From Pempheris klunzingeri (lineage: Eukaryota > Chordata > Actinopteri > Acropomatiformes > Pempheridae): a stretch of DNA of 64,000 nt. Below, piece by piece: positions 1-14,444 of the stretch. Position 1 is the first letter of the stretch, and each line of letters opens with the position of its first letter. The notes below the pieces were generated by a model. That model ran no database searches, was not told the DNA's origin, and saw only the letters and a list, made by a program, of their open reading frames with translations. A program made the position numbers and the translations under genes. The stretch lies in contig NC_092027.1 of assembly GCF_042242105.1 (NCBI RefSeq), positions 17,422,221 through 17,486,220 of the forward strand, in the 5' to 3' direction.

Positions 1-960
1 TGGCTATATTTGCTACATGCAGTATCGTGTTTGTCAAAGTCTCTAACATGCGAGATTCTTGGTAATGTAATTCACTTTCACTGCTCTGTTTTTTTCATTT
101 CTCTATCACAGAGATTAATAAAGGCCTTATATTTAATGTAGCCATTAATATTTGAGTATCATAATTCTGCTCAGGGGCGTTTTGAACCTTGAGACTTGGA
201 AAAATTTCAGTTTGAAGAGCAGTTTCCTTTCTGAGCTTTGGCTGTGAGCGGATGGAAACGTGCACAGTAAGCTCTTGTTGTCTTTATTTGGGATGTGGGA
301 TGCCAATTAGTTGCTATCAAAGAGAACCGTCATAGGCTCCAAGGGGTCTACATGGACACGGGCTCTTGATGCGTTATACATGCATGCATATGTGTGTGTT
401 ATTGTCCCCCCCCCCCATTTCCTTGTCCTTCCCCGACCTCCTGCTATCTGTAAACAAAGACAGAGGCGATATGTGTCTGTATAGCCAGCCACTCTTTGTC
501 CCTGATGGACTGCTTACACACTGCTTTATGTAGGTCAGGACAGTGAGCGTGTGAGTGTGTGTGTGTTTTACATATGACGTTAATTTCATTTGGATGAAAA
601 ATAAATCTAATTGAGTTCAACTGGAGTTGAATTCTATTGTATGTGGGATGTGTAGCTGCGTGTACATACAGTATGTTTGTGTATGCTTATTCACCTGAAA
701 TTGAACTGAATTTCATTGAGCTTGTGTGTGTCTGTGTGTGAGAGAGAGAAAGAGAGAGAGAACGAGAGAGAGAGCATAAAACAGAGCGTGAGCGACAAGG
801 ACTACTATAAAACAGTACATAAAGGCAGTTTGAACTCAACTCCCTGGTGTCTCGCTGTCTCGTGATTCTCCTCTCTCCTTCAACTCTCCTTCACTCTTTC
901 AGTTCATTCACTGTCTGTCCGTCAGCCTGTCTTTTTGTCTGTCCTCTTCCCTGTTTCTGA

Positions 961-965
961 CACTG

Positions 966-1020
<55 letters not shown>
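961..1020. repeat. (CT)n microsatellite
   Basis: Nearly pure CT dinucleotide run, interrupted by a few TTT steps. A shorter GA-rich tract lies just upstream at about 738-772. Confidence 0.9.
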
Positions 1021-1044
1021 ACTTAGTCCCTTTACATTTTTGAC

Positions 1045-1192
1045 TTTTTTTTTTTTTTTTACCTTAATTGAACAGTAGCAAACATAGACAGAAGACATGG
1101 CATAAAAGAGAAGGGGATGAGATGCAACAATTCTGCAGCCAGGATCAAACCAGGAGCATTGTGATATGTGCCTAAAGCACCAAGCCACCCTT
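1045..1192 (-). mobile_element. tRNA-derived SINE-like copy
   Basis: Read on the minus strand, the copy starts near 1192 with an A-box-like stretch (GGTGGCTTGGTGCTTTAGGC), then a B-box-like GGTTTGATCCTGG. A body with GTTGCATCTCATCCCCTTCTC follows, and it ends in AATTAAGGT plus a run of about 16 A (the T run at 1045-1060). This is the layout of a fish tRNA-head SINE with an A tail. The family name is not certain and the promoter boxes are degenerate, so it is probably an old copy. Confidence 0.6.
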
Positions 1193-1280
1193 ATATACAT
1201 AATACTTGCATATTATTGGCTGGTTTTGATTTGTGGTTTAATACACACTGAAATAATGACCCACTAAATTTCCTAAACTT

Positions 1281-1313
1281 CTCCTGGGATCAATAAAGTA
1301 TCTATCTCTATCT
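1281..1313 (+). mobile_element. Non-LTR retrotransposon 3' tail
   Basis: The end CTGGGATCAATAAAGTATC followed by TATC/TCTA repeats matches the common 3' terminus of short, 5'-truncated LINE copies in fish genomes. Only the tail is recognisable. Confidence 0.5.
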
Positions 1314-2518
1314 AAAAAGAAACTAAAAGAATTTGAAATGCATACTTGTGGTGCTGCTGCACACTTGTAGCCTGCACAGAATGGAAATAGTGAATAGTAA
1401 GAACAGTCAAAAAGCTGCAGAGCAACCGTGGAAACAATTAGAGTTTCAAATCTTTACAAAAACATTTTGTTTTCTCTTGCATAATTCCATAAAGTAGTCT
1501 CATTCCAGGCAACAATTGCATTCAGTTTGATGCTCACTAACGGCTGTTTCCCTCGTTGGAGAAACAACAGACCCAAACAGAGCTGTGGAGGTAGGATGTG
1601 ACATCATCAACCTGCGCCAGAGCCAGAAAAATGGTGACGGAGAAATGGCCACAAAATGGCAGGCTGTTAATCAGTAACCCTTAAATCGGCCTAGTTCTTA
1701 AGTGTGAAAGACGTTAAGTTATCTGCTCCTTGCAACCAGTATTGCTGCTTCCATGTTGACTGAAAATGACAACAGAAAACAGCTGACATGAGCAAGCTAA
1801 AAACTAAAGACAAAGTCAATGTCAGAGTTAAAAAAGTAAAATACTAAACGACTGGTAAGTCTGATTATCAGGCTCACAGTACAGTCGAGTTTAGTATATT
1901 AACAGCAAAATCATTAAATTGCAGAAACGTGTACTTTGTACACACTGTATACTATTACTATGTAGTGTGGAAGTGGGACACAGCTGCAGCACATGACCTC
2001 AGAGAATGAATGAATGGGATGACCTCTGACCTCAGCGTGACCTAGAATCTATATTAAGATCAGTGCGTCGAAGTCGTCCACCCACTACCTATTGGGAAGA
2101 GCCGGCGTGTCCTTGACGGAGGCGATGCTCAATCACACTGTGCTGCAGTGTGTCTCACATGGCAGAGGATGCAGTGTTACACTACTCCCTGTCCCACTGG
2201 GAGGGGCAGAATAGCAGCAGCAGCTCTCAAATATAGGAAATTGGCTGAGTTGCGAGGTACGGGCTCAAGCTGACGCAGAGAAAAAAATAATTGATGGAAC
2301 AGGATAAGATAAACTGAAAATGAAACAAAAGCGATTTGAGATGTGTTGGTGGATCCCTGGTGTGAAAGTTTGAGATTTTGGCTGTTTTTTGTGTTTTTTT
2401 AATTTTAAGTGTTTTATTTTCACGTTACGTTCCTGTGCTCTCTTTGCCGTTTGATGTACAAGAACGATATATACAGTAAATAAATCCTCACTGACTCAAG
2501 CTGCTCTAATTAGTGAGC

Positions 2519-2548
2519 GCGCGCGTGTGTGTGTGTGTGTGTGTGTGT
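2519..2548. repeat. (GC)/(GT)n microsatellite
   Basis: A short alternating GC stretch runs into a GT dinucleotide run. Alternating purine-pyrimidine sequence of this kind can adopt Z-DNA. Confidence 0.85.
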
Positions 2549-3549
2549 TCATGTGCACAGAAAGGGAGAAAGATAGAGAGCATTTATGTGTGTAGTCTCA
2601 TAAGCCTGATCAAACATTGAACACAAGCATAGTTGCCAGCATCCCAGTGTGCTCACGGCTAATCTGGCATACACACATGTGAACTCACACACACACACGG
2701 GCACAGATAGCAACTTACAAAGACATACAGTGATCATACTGAAATGAGAACCGACCCTTGGTTCCTGCTGCCACACCTGTCAAGCTAGGCGTTCTTTTAT
2801 AGCATATCATTCAAACTTTTTTGTACATTTTTGAAACTATGGGTCCTTGATTTCACACAAAGATAGACAAAAGTTGGGTTTTCAGTTTTTGCTGCCAACA
2901 TCCATTTTGCAGGCCAGAATGACAATTGTTGATAGCATATTTTATTGTATTATGGTGACATGAATTGATTGAATTCTCAGATGTATGACTTGAGGTAAAG
3001 CAGCGTTAAAGGGTCTTAAATATGCTCTTGATGGCCACATTGATGGTATCAGACTAAATTATGAGCTAGACTTATATGATCCAGCAAAACAGTCAGCATC
3101 CATGAAGAAGACAAGAAAATAAAGGAGCGGCATTGTACTGCAGAGTAAAGCTTTAGCCCTATGGGTTACATACAGAACAGTATGATAGTGAGAAAAATTA
3201 CAACAACTAGCACAGATGATATGGTGGTTATAGCTGTGCTTTATTGGCAGCATTTTCAAAAAATATGTCTAATTTTTTATGTAACAAACCAAGAGGCTTT
3301 GAAGATGAGGACTAATTGCTGTGTTTGGCAAACGTAATGCTATCTTGGGTAATGTTGGCTGCGGTTGCTGGAGTGGAAACGTCCCCAAATCCAATTAAGA
3401 GCTGCTAACGTTTAGCCTAAAGTCTGATATAGCGTCATTCAGGACTCCCAAACTGTAGGTAAACACCACACAGTGGATATCCCAGTCCTGAAGGTGCTTT
3501 TCTGACATAACCTGGAACCAAAACACTGGTTTTTGTTAATGAAAAGCTG

Positions 3550-3613
3550 CCAGCTCTCCCGCAACCCTGACGGATAAGCGGTATAGACAATGGATGGATG
3601 GATGGATGGATAG
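3550..3613 (+). mobile_element. LINE/SINE 3' tail with (GGAT)n
   Basis: The segment CCCGCAACCCTGACGGATAA, then GCGGTATAGACAATGGATGG and further GGAT units, is a very common 3' end of dispersed retroelements in teleosts. No 5' part is recognisable. Called from remembered pattern, not from a search. Confidence 0.5.
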
Positions 3614-4957
3614 TTGAGCGAACATGCTACCGCTTGTAGTTTATGTTAGCAGATAAACACTTGATGTCATTCATTCCTCACACTTTCTATGTTGTGCTTT
3701 TGGTTTAGGAAAGGCATAAAAATGACACCATCCTCCAAACTCTTTGGATACCAAGTATTGATCTTACTACAGCTTCACAGACCTGATGTGTCTGGTTACG
3801 GCGGCTGTGATTTCAGGGTGTTAGCGAGAAAAGATTTAGCAGACAAGACACACACACTGCAGACACTAAAGGAACTAAATGTCATAGAATCATCCCAGAC
3901 AGTCTAACGCGTTAAGTGTATCTACCTCGAGTCTCAACAAGCAAACATTTGCCTATATTGTCCAACAAAACTTATTAAAAGAGCACGGGCCTTGATTGAG
4001 ATACCATCGCAAAGTAGATAATTTGCCTCTTTAGTTATTACACACTAATTGCAACACTGGCTGGCTTCCTCTCCCTCACTCTGCTCTCCTCAGCCTGTCG
4101 GCCTGGATTGGCTTCACCTGCTCACTGAGTTGGGTTTAGGGATATTGATCTTAAATATGACTGGAGGGCAGGCGTTTGGGCTGTTCATTGACGTTAGTGG
4201 ACAGAAATTGATCTGATCACCGGACAACAGGCCACGATACTGTAGGAAGTCCTCAAAGAGCAGATCTGAAGTAATCTGATTACATCCAGAAATTCACCAT
4301 CTCCTCTTTTATCGGCATAGAAAGAGAGAGTTAGACAAGCCAAGTCATGTCTGATTGAAGAAGACTCTCAGAGCAGGAGAGGATTCACTGTGGCCCCTCT
4401 CTGCGTCTTACTGGATGTAATATCACACATTTCAAACAGGGTTTCAGCAGGACACCCCTGTCGAGGATGATAACAGAGCTTAATAAGACTTTTCAGCAGT
4501 CTCCACAAGTGCCACCCAACATTGAGAGTTAAGTAATATGATCTAAGAGTTATCAGATCTTGGCTCCCTTGTCACGATGAATTAAATCTCACCGTCTTCT
4601 AAATCTATTTCCTCTCTGATTCAGAGGGTTACTTCATAGTTGTGTGTTAAATTAAAAGATCCCTCATTTAGAAGCTTGTTAGCAAAGTTTTGTAATCAAG
4701 AGTTGACTCTTTCATCTCATTTCTCTAATACAAAAAAAGTGGAATGGATAATTAGAGAAGTTAGTTTTGTGTTAAATCACCTTTTACTTGAACCTAGTGT
4801 TTGATATTCATCTTTAGAGAATCCTTGTTCCTCTTTGTTTCGAGATACCGACACTTGAAGAAAATTCCTGAAACGGGTGACGGAGCGTTGTGAAACCTGA
4901 AGTGACTTTACCGCACCAAGCAAAACTATTCCTACTATTTGTGTGAAAGCAATAGGT

Positions 4958-5546
4958 TGACATTTTGGACACATGCCTTCTCGCTGAGAGTTTGATGAGA
5001 AGAAAGATGCCATTGTCACATCTGTATAGTGAATATGAAGCTATAGACAGCAGCTGGTTAGCATAGAGACTGGAGGTTGGGGAAACAGTTAGTCTGGCTG
5101 TGTTTAAATAGTACAAAAAACTACCAGCACCTTGAAAGCTCTCTAATTAACACATTACATCTTGTTTGTTTATCTTGCACAAAAAAGTGAGTCTGGCCCT
5201 CACCATGAGGTTACCAGGCAACCAGTGGAGATTCAGGAAGTTATTGTTCCTAACACAGATATAGTTGCTCTGAGACCACAGCTTGTTGATTTTACACTTA
5301 CTTTTCTGTACAGATGAACATTATAACATATTGATTAGTGAGCTTTAGAGGTGATGGTAGTCAGATTTAGCTCACTTTGGACAGAGCCAGGCTGGCTGTT
5401 TCCCCCTCTTTCTGGTTTATGTATGAAGCTAAGCTAACTGGCTGCTGACTTAAACCTTATGTTTAATGGACAGATATGAGGGTGGAATTGATTTTTTCAT
5501 CTAACTCTTAGCAAGAAAGTGGTTAAGCGTATTTCAAAAAACGTCG
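4958..5546. mobile_element. Fold-back (long inverted-repeat) element
   Basis: The two ends are long imperfect inverted repeats. The left arm (about 4958-5104) reverse-complements to the right arm (about 5381-5546). Matching blocks include GACATTTTGG with the complementary end of the right arm, GAGAAG with CTTCTC-like blocks, ATGAAGC with GCTTCAT, and GGGGAAACAG with CTGTTTCCCC. The spacer is about 276 bases and has no coding potential. Related pieces occur at 27868-28022 and around 35735-36185. This fits a non-autonomous DNA transposon or fold-back element common in percomorphs; no transposase is present. Confidence 0.7.
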
Positions 5547-7257
5547 CACCATTGAGCGAAACCTTAGATTTCAGGACGAAATAGCTACATCCCCAATTTC
5601 TCTTTTCCCTGCTGCTCTCTGACCCAAGTAGTATATACAGAGTAAACTTCTATATAACCCTCTGCATGCTATATCCAGACCCTCTCTCATTCCCCTTTAA
5701 CAGGATCATCTTCGCTCTGAGGGAGTAATCCCTGATTCCTGACAATACGGGTTTAAAAACCAAAAGATTACCAGGTGGAGAAGTATCAAATCTCAGATTG
5801 TGAAACAATCTCAGCCCTGGCTATAATAGCAGCAGTGAAAACAAAAGGCACATCAACAGCGAGCATGAAAGCTCAAGTGACAGATGTTTGAATGGCAGAT
5901 GTTACTGCTGGACAGATGGGTCGGCCAGACAACAAGATTAGGAGTGTTTTGGTAAAACGTGGATTGTCAGGCATTTTTTTAGGAAATCGGGTGAGCTGTG
6001 TAGACAAACATATGGGTGAATGGTGTATTTTAATCAAAGGATTGGATGCAACATGGTTGTTCATCCACTTGTTCCTGATATCGTAATACGTCACGGGAGT
6101 CTGTGTGATCAGATTTTCTAAGTAAAAAAAGAGCAATAATCCAACTTCGAATCATTGTTGCTCTTTTGATGTGGGCAAGTACAGGATGTTCAAGGATGGG
6201 CTTGGTTTTGAAAAAACCAAAATCATTCACAAAATGAAATTATGACACGGCCACATTTGCAAGTAAAAGCTGTAGAAACAGATCTGAAACGATGCAGGTA
6301 GCAGGAAATACTCTTCTGTCGTTAGCTCTGATTTTGACCTGACACTTCAGGCTTTAAAATGCTCTTTCAAGTTGTCCTATTAGCATCCATTCACTGTCAA
6401 AATGTTTTTACAAAACACTTTTTGAGGCGTGAACCATGACACTTTGGAGTAGCTGCGCACATTTCCGTGTCATTGTGCGTGTCACTGATCTGCCGTATTC
6501 GTAGGCTGTCAGTCAGGGTTATGCTGCGACCTCAGCCGTGTCTGGTTCAGTGAGGGCTGGAGGAGATCATTACACCTGATGGGCTGTGTTGACAGTGCTT
6601 CGGAGGTGACGAAGCAAACAAGACGAGCTTTACCCCCTTTTCCTCTTGCTCTGAGTTTTTTCACTCATCCTAACCTTACATACCCCCACGGTCTATTCAC
6701 AACATGTAATAACCGACATGCTGGAGCCATAAGATTACACACTTCTGTGGTGTGGGATACATGTCATCATGGGAAACGTTATGTAGCCATGAACTTTGGG
6801 TAATTGCAGTGATAACATGAATGTCTGGCTCAAATAACAGTGCATATTGTAGAGAGAAAAGGTTGAAATCCGTGACGTGATGTGCATTAAGAGAAATATG
6901 AAGAGAGCCTCCTACACCGTGACACCCCAACCCCCATTCCTGTCTTCCGCCTTGTCAAACCTGATAATCCTGACACAAGCTAAGGCAACCTAATAAGATA
7001 GTGCACCTCACATGGACAGAGGAAATGGGACATTGTGAGACACACAGAGCACTAATCCTCTGCAAGACAGCGGGACAGAATGATTGTACAGCGCTGGAAG
7101 ACACGGACACATGCTGTCAACACCATTTTACTGTGGGCATTTTCACAAGATGAGGGCGAAAGAAGTGACAGAATGTACCGAGGTGGTGAGGACTGATTGG
7201 AGAGGCTTGGAAGGAAGGAAATATTGAGAGCAGGGACCAATTAACAAGCTAATGATG

Positions 7258-7288
7258 GAGCGAGAGAGAGAGAGAGAGAGAGAGAGAG
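7258..7288. repeat. (GA)n microsatellite
   Basis: Pure GA dinucleotide run. Confidence 0.9.
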
Positions 7289-7554
7289 GTGCACAGAGAG
7301 AATGCACAAGGAGGAATACTAACAGAGAAAGGGGCGGGTGGGGGTGTGAGACAAAGAGTGACAGAGAAGGAGCGAGGAGAGAGGAGGAAATGCAGACGGG
7401 CATGTTTCTATGGGCGCTCAGGAAAGATTTGGGGTGAGGGAATCTTGCATCATCACGGCAGGCCAATGAAAAGGCTCGGTTAAAATGTTCAAAGGGAGTG
7501 TCCTAGCAACAGCGGAGTAAATACCATAGCAGCCACCATTCCATCTTAGACCGA

Positions 7555-7556
<2 letters not shown>

Positions 7557-7590
<34 letters not shown>

Positions 7591-7608
7591 CACACACACA
7601 CACACACA
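7557..7608. repeat. (CA)n microsatellite
   Basis: CA run with a single TG interruption near its middle. Confidence 0.9.
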
Positions 7609-8974
7609 TTGATTAACACACTCCTGTGCCCAGTGCACATTGCTGTTTGTTCATACATGTAAATGTGCTATTATCGGCATATTTTGATTCATGACTGTAC
7701 AGTGTACAACAAAACTGTATGTAAGCATGTTTCAAATGACAGTAACGAATTCTGACAAATACCAAACACACATTTGGACATTTAAAAGATGTGTGGTGTG
7801 TATAATTTAGATGGTTATGCATATGAAATACATATAAGAAGTGACAGTACATGAAACATGTGTCTGAGTATACCGTACATGAAACTGTATGTGGAATTTG
7901 TAAATATGTTGACTATATGTATGTAATTACATATGTGTGCACATTTATACTGTATATGCACATATGTCTGATATAGTATATACATAGTATATGTATAGCT
8001 ATGTTGTATCAAAAGAGAGGAGAAGACATACACACTGACACTGAAATATGACCTCCTCTTAAACTAAATTATTATTTGTGTGTGTGTGTCATGAAAGTCA
8101 ACATGGCAGTAAATCATCATTTAATCTACTCATATGGATTATAAGCAGAGTCAGTAGATTACAGAGGGATAGACGGGGACAGATGTCTTAATTACACACC
8201 TCTCTTATCTGCTTACAGACACACTCAAACACAGTACTTCATCATGCTTTCTCTTTCTATCTAACTATTTAACCATTTCTCCATCCACAGCGTCGCTCTC
8301 TCAACCCCCCCCCGCACACACAAAGAAGACCCGCAGAGTCACACGGTAGGTAGCTTCACCCTGTCTGCTCTCCCTCTCCGTCTACCATCCTCATGCACAA
8401 CCTCTCCTCCACCACAGTTTTTTTTTTTCACATTTGAAAGAACGAAACCCTCCTGAAAACCCTTAGCCCTCATTCATTCATCCATCCATTCAGTTTTTTC
8501 CTTCCTCCCTCCCTCCTTCCTTCCCTCCTATCTGTTTTCTGCTCTAGTCGCATGCACCCACCCCTTCTGATCAGCAGTGCAATCTGGAGCTATTGTTTTT
8601 AGCAGTCTGTATGCAGAGACGGCTCACACAAGCACACACACACACCTCAAACACCTGCCTCACTGTATAAAACTGAGGGCCTTTTGTAGAGACGCCAACA
8701 ATTCCTGATACAGTGCGTGTGTGATAATGGAGCTGAAAAAGCCAAAGGAGGCATGCTTGACGTGCAGTGAACCCACATTGTTCACAGAACACTCCAGTCC
8801 ATCAATTTGATGTATGATGCATGTGCTGTGATGGTTCTAGGTCGCATATGTCCTGTGACCAAACCATCATCCATCACCGGAAATATACACACATTAACAC
8901 ACACAAGCATATGTGGACTCCATATTCTCCTGATGCAATCCTGCTGATACACAGAGGAAGAATAGATCTTTGCT

Positions 8975-8977
<3 letters not shown>

Positions 8978-9021
<44 letters not shown>
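8978..9021. repeat. (GT)n microsatellite
   Basis: Uninterrupted GT run of about 44 bases. Confidence 0.9.
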
Positions 9022-9022
<1 letters not shown>

Positions 9023-9890
9023 CTGTGGCAGTGACCATGCCGCTCTGGCTAAGCACTGCAGTGAAAGAGGACAAGCCCCAGTTGACCAGCCCCATGGGGT
9101 TCAATGTGGTCGGGCCAAATTCAGCGCTCCCTCCCTGCCCTTAGGATGCTGACCCAAGCTAGTCCTCTACATCCACTCCTTCTTCCCACAGGCACTATCA
9201 CCATCCCTCTGCCCCCTCTAAAACCAAGCACCAGTCAGCCACCAGCCTCAGTCTACAGTCTAACCCACATCCATCCTCCAGCCCCAGCCTCCTTCTCCTC
9301 TTCCAGCAAACCCAGCTCGCAGCCTCTCTTTTGGGTGCAGGGTGGGACTGTGAGGCTCCCTTCCTACTCTCGCACCTAAAAGGATGGAGCGATGGTGAGA
9401 GATAAAATGAAGAGAAAAAATGAAGAGAGTCTTGGCTCAGCTTACCGGCTGGGCGTGCAGGAGGGGAGGGTGATGCCTCTGACTCTGCTCTTCCTTCCTT
9501 CTCTCTGGACCGAGGTGAAACACAGATGGATGCAGGGAACAAAAGAGAAGGACAGTAAAGAGACAAAATGCAGACACCGGCGGCTGGTGGCTAGTGAGAG
9601 AATGAAGCGAGGAAAGAGGCGACAGAGGATGCAAAAAAAAAGGAGGGAAAAAGTCCTTTGGCTGCTTTTCTCTGTCTTCCTTGGAGAGACTCCTTTATCC
9701 TTGTGAGCCAGAGGGCTGTGGATTCACCTAAACACTGAGCACACGCACTGCCTCACGCCACACAGCCCTCCCTCTTCCTCTCTCTCTCTCCGCACTAAAG
9801 ACAGCAGCTGTTGGTCTATGGGAAATAGAACGCTATGTCCCCCTCCCTCTCCCCTTCTCCTCCTACCTCGCTCGCTCACAAAGACCCCCA

Positions 9891-9892
<2 letters not shown>

Positions 9893-9926
<34 letters not shown>

Positions 9927-10005
9927 TCAGCATGTTCTCACAACACCCCCTCCCCCTTTGACTAACATCTCCCACTAGCCTGCTGGCAATAAGAGGAGGG
10001 GGCAC

Positions 10006-10038
<33 letters not shown>
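9893..10038. repeat. Paired (CA)n and (GT)n microsatellites
   Basis: A CA run at about 9893-9925 is followed about 85 bases later by a GT run at about 10010-10038. The two are complementary and could form a hairpin in single-stranded DNA or RNA. A further GT run lies at about 10542-10566. Confidence 0.85.
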
Positions 10039-10041
<3 letters not shown>

Positions 10042-13000
10042 CTGTGCATTTGTGTGTGCGTGTGTGTTGCAGAGCTGTATTGTGTTTGACATTGTTTCAG
10101 CAGCAGAGTGACTTTTTCTGTCCACACGGTGTGAAAGTGAATCATGGTGAGTAAGGATGTGCAGCAGGGTATTTTTGCAAACTGTGTGGGTGACTGCCGA
10201 GCATCATTTGCCACTGTGCTGCAGAGGGGAAGGAAACTCACATTATTTGTGGTTATAGGCAGTGTGAGGCTGTTTATACAAACAGAGCAGAGCATCTATG
10301 AGCAGAAATGAGCCGACATGTACGACATGTTCACTATAACTGGCAACTTCTTTGTGTTTGTTTGCGTTCACGCTCTGTGCTGGTCACTCAGTATGAATCT
10401 GATGTGGTGAAAACTCCCATTAGGACCCTCACTTCACTTCACTGCACTTCACTTCAGTTAAGGGTCGCAGCCTGAATGAAAGGGCATGGTTAAATGAGCC
10501 GTGGATAAATTGTCACTCTGTGTACATTTGTGTGTAGGGATATGTGTGTGTGTGTGTGTGTGTGTGGTGGGGGTTACAGAATGTCTATTGTCCAGTGGTC
10601 TTGCACCCAGACCAGTCCTTATGGCAGCCCACCCAGGGGACTGGAACAGAGTTAAAGAGCTGAAGGCCAAAATGCTGCCATGCAATGCTCAACCACCGTT
10701 TGTATGACAGCCAAATGTAGACTCAGGTTAGGAAGACCTGGAGTCCAACTGAGAGGAGTCCGGTTGATGAACCACTGGAGACATTGTTAATATTTGAACA
10801 GGTTGTTTGGTAACTTAAAGATGCAATCAGACTCCAAAGTCTGAGATTGAGATTTTTCGACTCTCGTCGCTTCTATGGAAGACCGTGCCAAAAGTTACAC
10901 ATTTGTGCATGAAATACCAATTGAAGGTTCACACAAAGTTCATGTGCGCTGAACTCTAATTTGGCCACTCAAAAGAAAGGTTGTTTGTTGGCCTCTGAAA
11001 AAAAAAAAAACATCATCCAATGTGTCTGTCAGCAACACTGCACGGAGTGGATGAGCTGCTATGCGGCCATGGTTGGTCATGAGGGTACAATTACCTGTGT
11101 ATAACGACTTGCTATATAGCTGAATAGCAGGGTAGTTGTATGTAGCACATCTGAGTAGTGGTTTGACACTTGTTTGAGGACGGATGCCTTATTCCTCTAA
11201 AGTTTGAAATGCTCATATCATTAATGTCATGTAAAGTTAATTTATCAATTAATTCAGTTCAGATGCATCAAAGGCTTACATATGGTGTAGATTATCAGAA
11301 ACACAGGCTCTGTGGTGTTTGCTAAACCAAAATGAAAAGCAGAGGAAGAGTTTATTGTCTAACAATAAATATGAGCCTTCCTGTTTTTGTGGTTGCGTCT
11401 GAGAAGTGGATCTTCTGACTGCTATTTTCACATCACTAAAAACATTGTCCAGCATTGCTAAACAGACTTCAGATAGGCGGCTTGTAATCGGATGCAAACA
11501 ATAGTTATAGTTAGAAATAGTTTTGTTTTCACCTCAACTTCCCTGTGATAGAATACTATTAACATCTTGTTAGAAACATTAGAAAAGTATACAGAATGTA
11601 CTAAGCTTATAATGAACTTAATATGTCTGGAAACTTACAGTTGAGTGAGAAAAAGACATTTAGGTGCAATATATTTAAACCACATACATAGACACACATT
11701 CAAAGAAAGTCTGAGTTAAGGGTAGAACTACATATACCAGAATGCACCTGTGCCATCCATAGTCCATCACAGAGGAAAAGATGCATAGAAACATGGAAGA
11801 GGTGCTGCAGTGGTTGACACCCTCCTGTTAGCTGCCAGCTGAGCGCCACAAAGATGAAAGGGCGGTAAAAGATAATGACGGGAGAGGCAGAATAGACAGA
11901 ATAGGGAGCACTTCGTTTTGGAGTTGCGTGACTGTGTTTGAGAGCGCTTCGGGTTTTTATTTAACACACGCTGGGACACGAGTTTGCCTCCACAGGGATG
12001 TCAGATGAGGCAGAGGAATAGAGGAGAACCAGAGACTGTTAGTTTTTCATAAGTCGCTGAAGCTCACTGAGTGGGAGGTTATTATAAAACTAGTGTGACT
12101 CTCATTATAACAACCTCAGTCTGTTATGATGTTGTACAATTGTAAGTTACTATATGTGGAGTGTGGAGCAGGTCAGGTAGACATGTGTACCTGACATTAT
12201 CATTAGATATCATCTCCTGAAAGCAACGTTTGCACCCATTTCCTGCACACTAACGAGTTATACAGTGGATTTAGCCTGCTTGTCTTATGTAGCATCACTG
12301 TGGAAAAGGTCTTTTAAAAAGTCAGTAGGCCGGTAGGTTTGTCCTGTCTGTTCAGGTGCTGCTGCAGGCCCTGAGGATTTATCCTGAAATTTGAGGCTTG
12401 AGCAACACATGAATGGTGGCATCTGTTGGATTTGGTGCGCAGCAGTTCAAACATGATGGCCTGAGCTTTCCACAGGGCGTTTCACACATCGACTCATTGT
12501 CTCATCTTACCCATATGATCAGTGTTGCCATCCTAATTTCCTCTTTTGAAAGGGCCTCCAACATGGACTGAGATCACTTATTAAGTCAGTGCATCAGAAT
12601 CTGGAAGGGTTTCAAACAATGAAATACTCCAGTTCCACAGTTGTAGCAAATGCACCACCCCTAATAACTCAAATATGCACAGGACCAGATGTTCTCTGTG
12701 AAACAAGAGGGAGGGTGGTGAGTTGCTCCTATTCTCTGTGAATAAACATTACTTTGATGTGAGGCCTTGTACTGTACCCTCCTGACCAGCTGAATCCTAG
12801 CCAACAGATAAATTGGTCACATCTCACCACACTGTGAAATTCACGCCAGTATCTTTCCGTGCGTGTGTGTGTGTGTGTGTGTCTGCCAGATTGAACAGCA
12901 CATACTGCAGACCCCAGCTGAGACACATGATCATCACCTGATCTTGGTGCGTTGCTCTGAAAGACGACGGCTCTGCAGTGAAGGAGACTAAAATGAATAA

Positions 13001-14444
13001 ATAACTCGTATCCAAGGATACTGAGGCAGGATGGTGAGTTAAGTCAATTTGCATAAGCTTCTAGGGAAAGTTTGCCTCCAGAAAAACCTACTGTATGCAG
13101 TCTCTTAGTACATAAATATGAATTAATGATTGCTAAACCATTCATTAAGTTTAATTGAGGTTTCTGTTTCATTCTCTTTGTCTGATACCATAATACTCTA
13201 AATTCTCTAAACTCTAAATTTCATATCAGCTGTGAAATCAAAAGCTTTTTCAGTTTGATTGCCCGTGTCGGTGAAAAAGGGGACAAGCTGTCTATTCAGA
13301 CCCAGCCTTAAATATGGGAAAGTGGTAGAGAGGTATGGAGGTCTTTTTTAGCTGAAATATTAATACCTGAGCATTATTGCCAACCAGTATAAGGTGGAGC
13401 ACCTTGGATTATTTATACAGTGTCTATTATTTTTTAGGTCAGTTGTCCCATCCTGCTTGCCGTTGCAGTGAATGGCAGAGGCCGCCTGTGGTGTGTGAGC
13501 CAGTCCCCGGATGAGTTGAGTCTTTATGAAGCCACGCTTTATGAATTATGTGGAGAAGTAAAGTGCACTTGCTTCAATGAGGTGAAACACAGTGAAAGAG
13601 CAAGTTGCGAAAAAAAAATCAAAGCGAGGACACTTATTTCAAGAGGAATTTCTACAGGAATGTCATGAGCCAAAAGAAGCACATATCTGCACGGATCTAA
13701 CAAAAGAACATGGGGTGGTCTTTAATTAAGATGACTCTGAGTGTTCAGTTTTAAGGAATATTTGGATTAGAACAGTATAGTGGTTTCATAGAACAGCATT
13801 CCTATAATGCATAGCTTTGCATTAAAGTGAGACTATTTGCTGAACAGAAATCATTATAAATGCCGAAATGAATCGTGTAATAGTAGAAAGGACGAATCAT
13901 TAAGTCAGTGAAGTCACTAATGTCAGTAAAGTCATAACACAGCAACACCTGCCTAAATGTTGCTAACATTAGCAAACATTAGCCACCATAAGCTACTGGT
14001 CATACCAGACTGAGAAAGGATCCATCTTATTGCTTACAATAACTAATCAGTTGCTTATTGACATCTGCCGTCAACCATTTCAGGCCAAAAGTGTTATAGC
14101 CACATTGTTAACATGCTCCAATCATTCAAGTTGTTTAAAAAAATTGACCATGTGAGAAAAATTGTATAAAACATCTTGTGGCTTCAGGGGGAGCAGTGTG
14201 AAGTCTGATGAACCGCCTCATGTGATGTCACGTGAGGCAGCGTAGTATGGGGCTGAAGACAACAAGCGTGAAAATCAAACAAATGTGGAGATGTGGTGTT
14301 AGTCAAAGTGAGCTCACCAGCCTGCTGCTCATCTCCACTCGAGGCTACATTAGCGGACAAGTTGCATTGTGGGTTTTGACACAGAAGATGACTGTGTGGA
14401 ATATCTCAGGTTCTGCTGCATCGATTTTGATCTGGTAGTCTGCA

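Noticed and set aside
9104-9706. Several open frames of 90-122 codons
   Set aside because: Same pattern of low-complexity Ser/Pro and Arg/Glu-rich translations on opposite strands; no protein family recognised.
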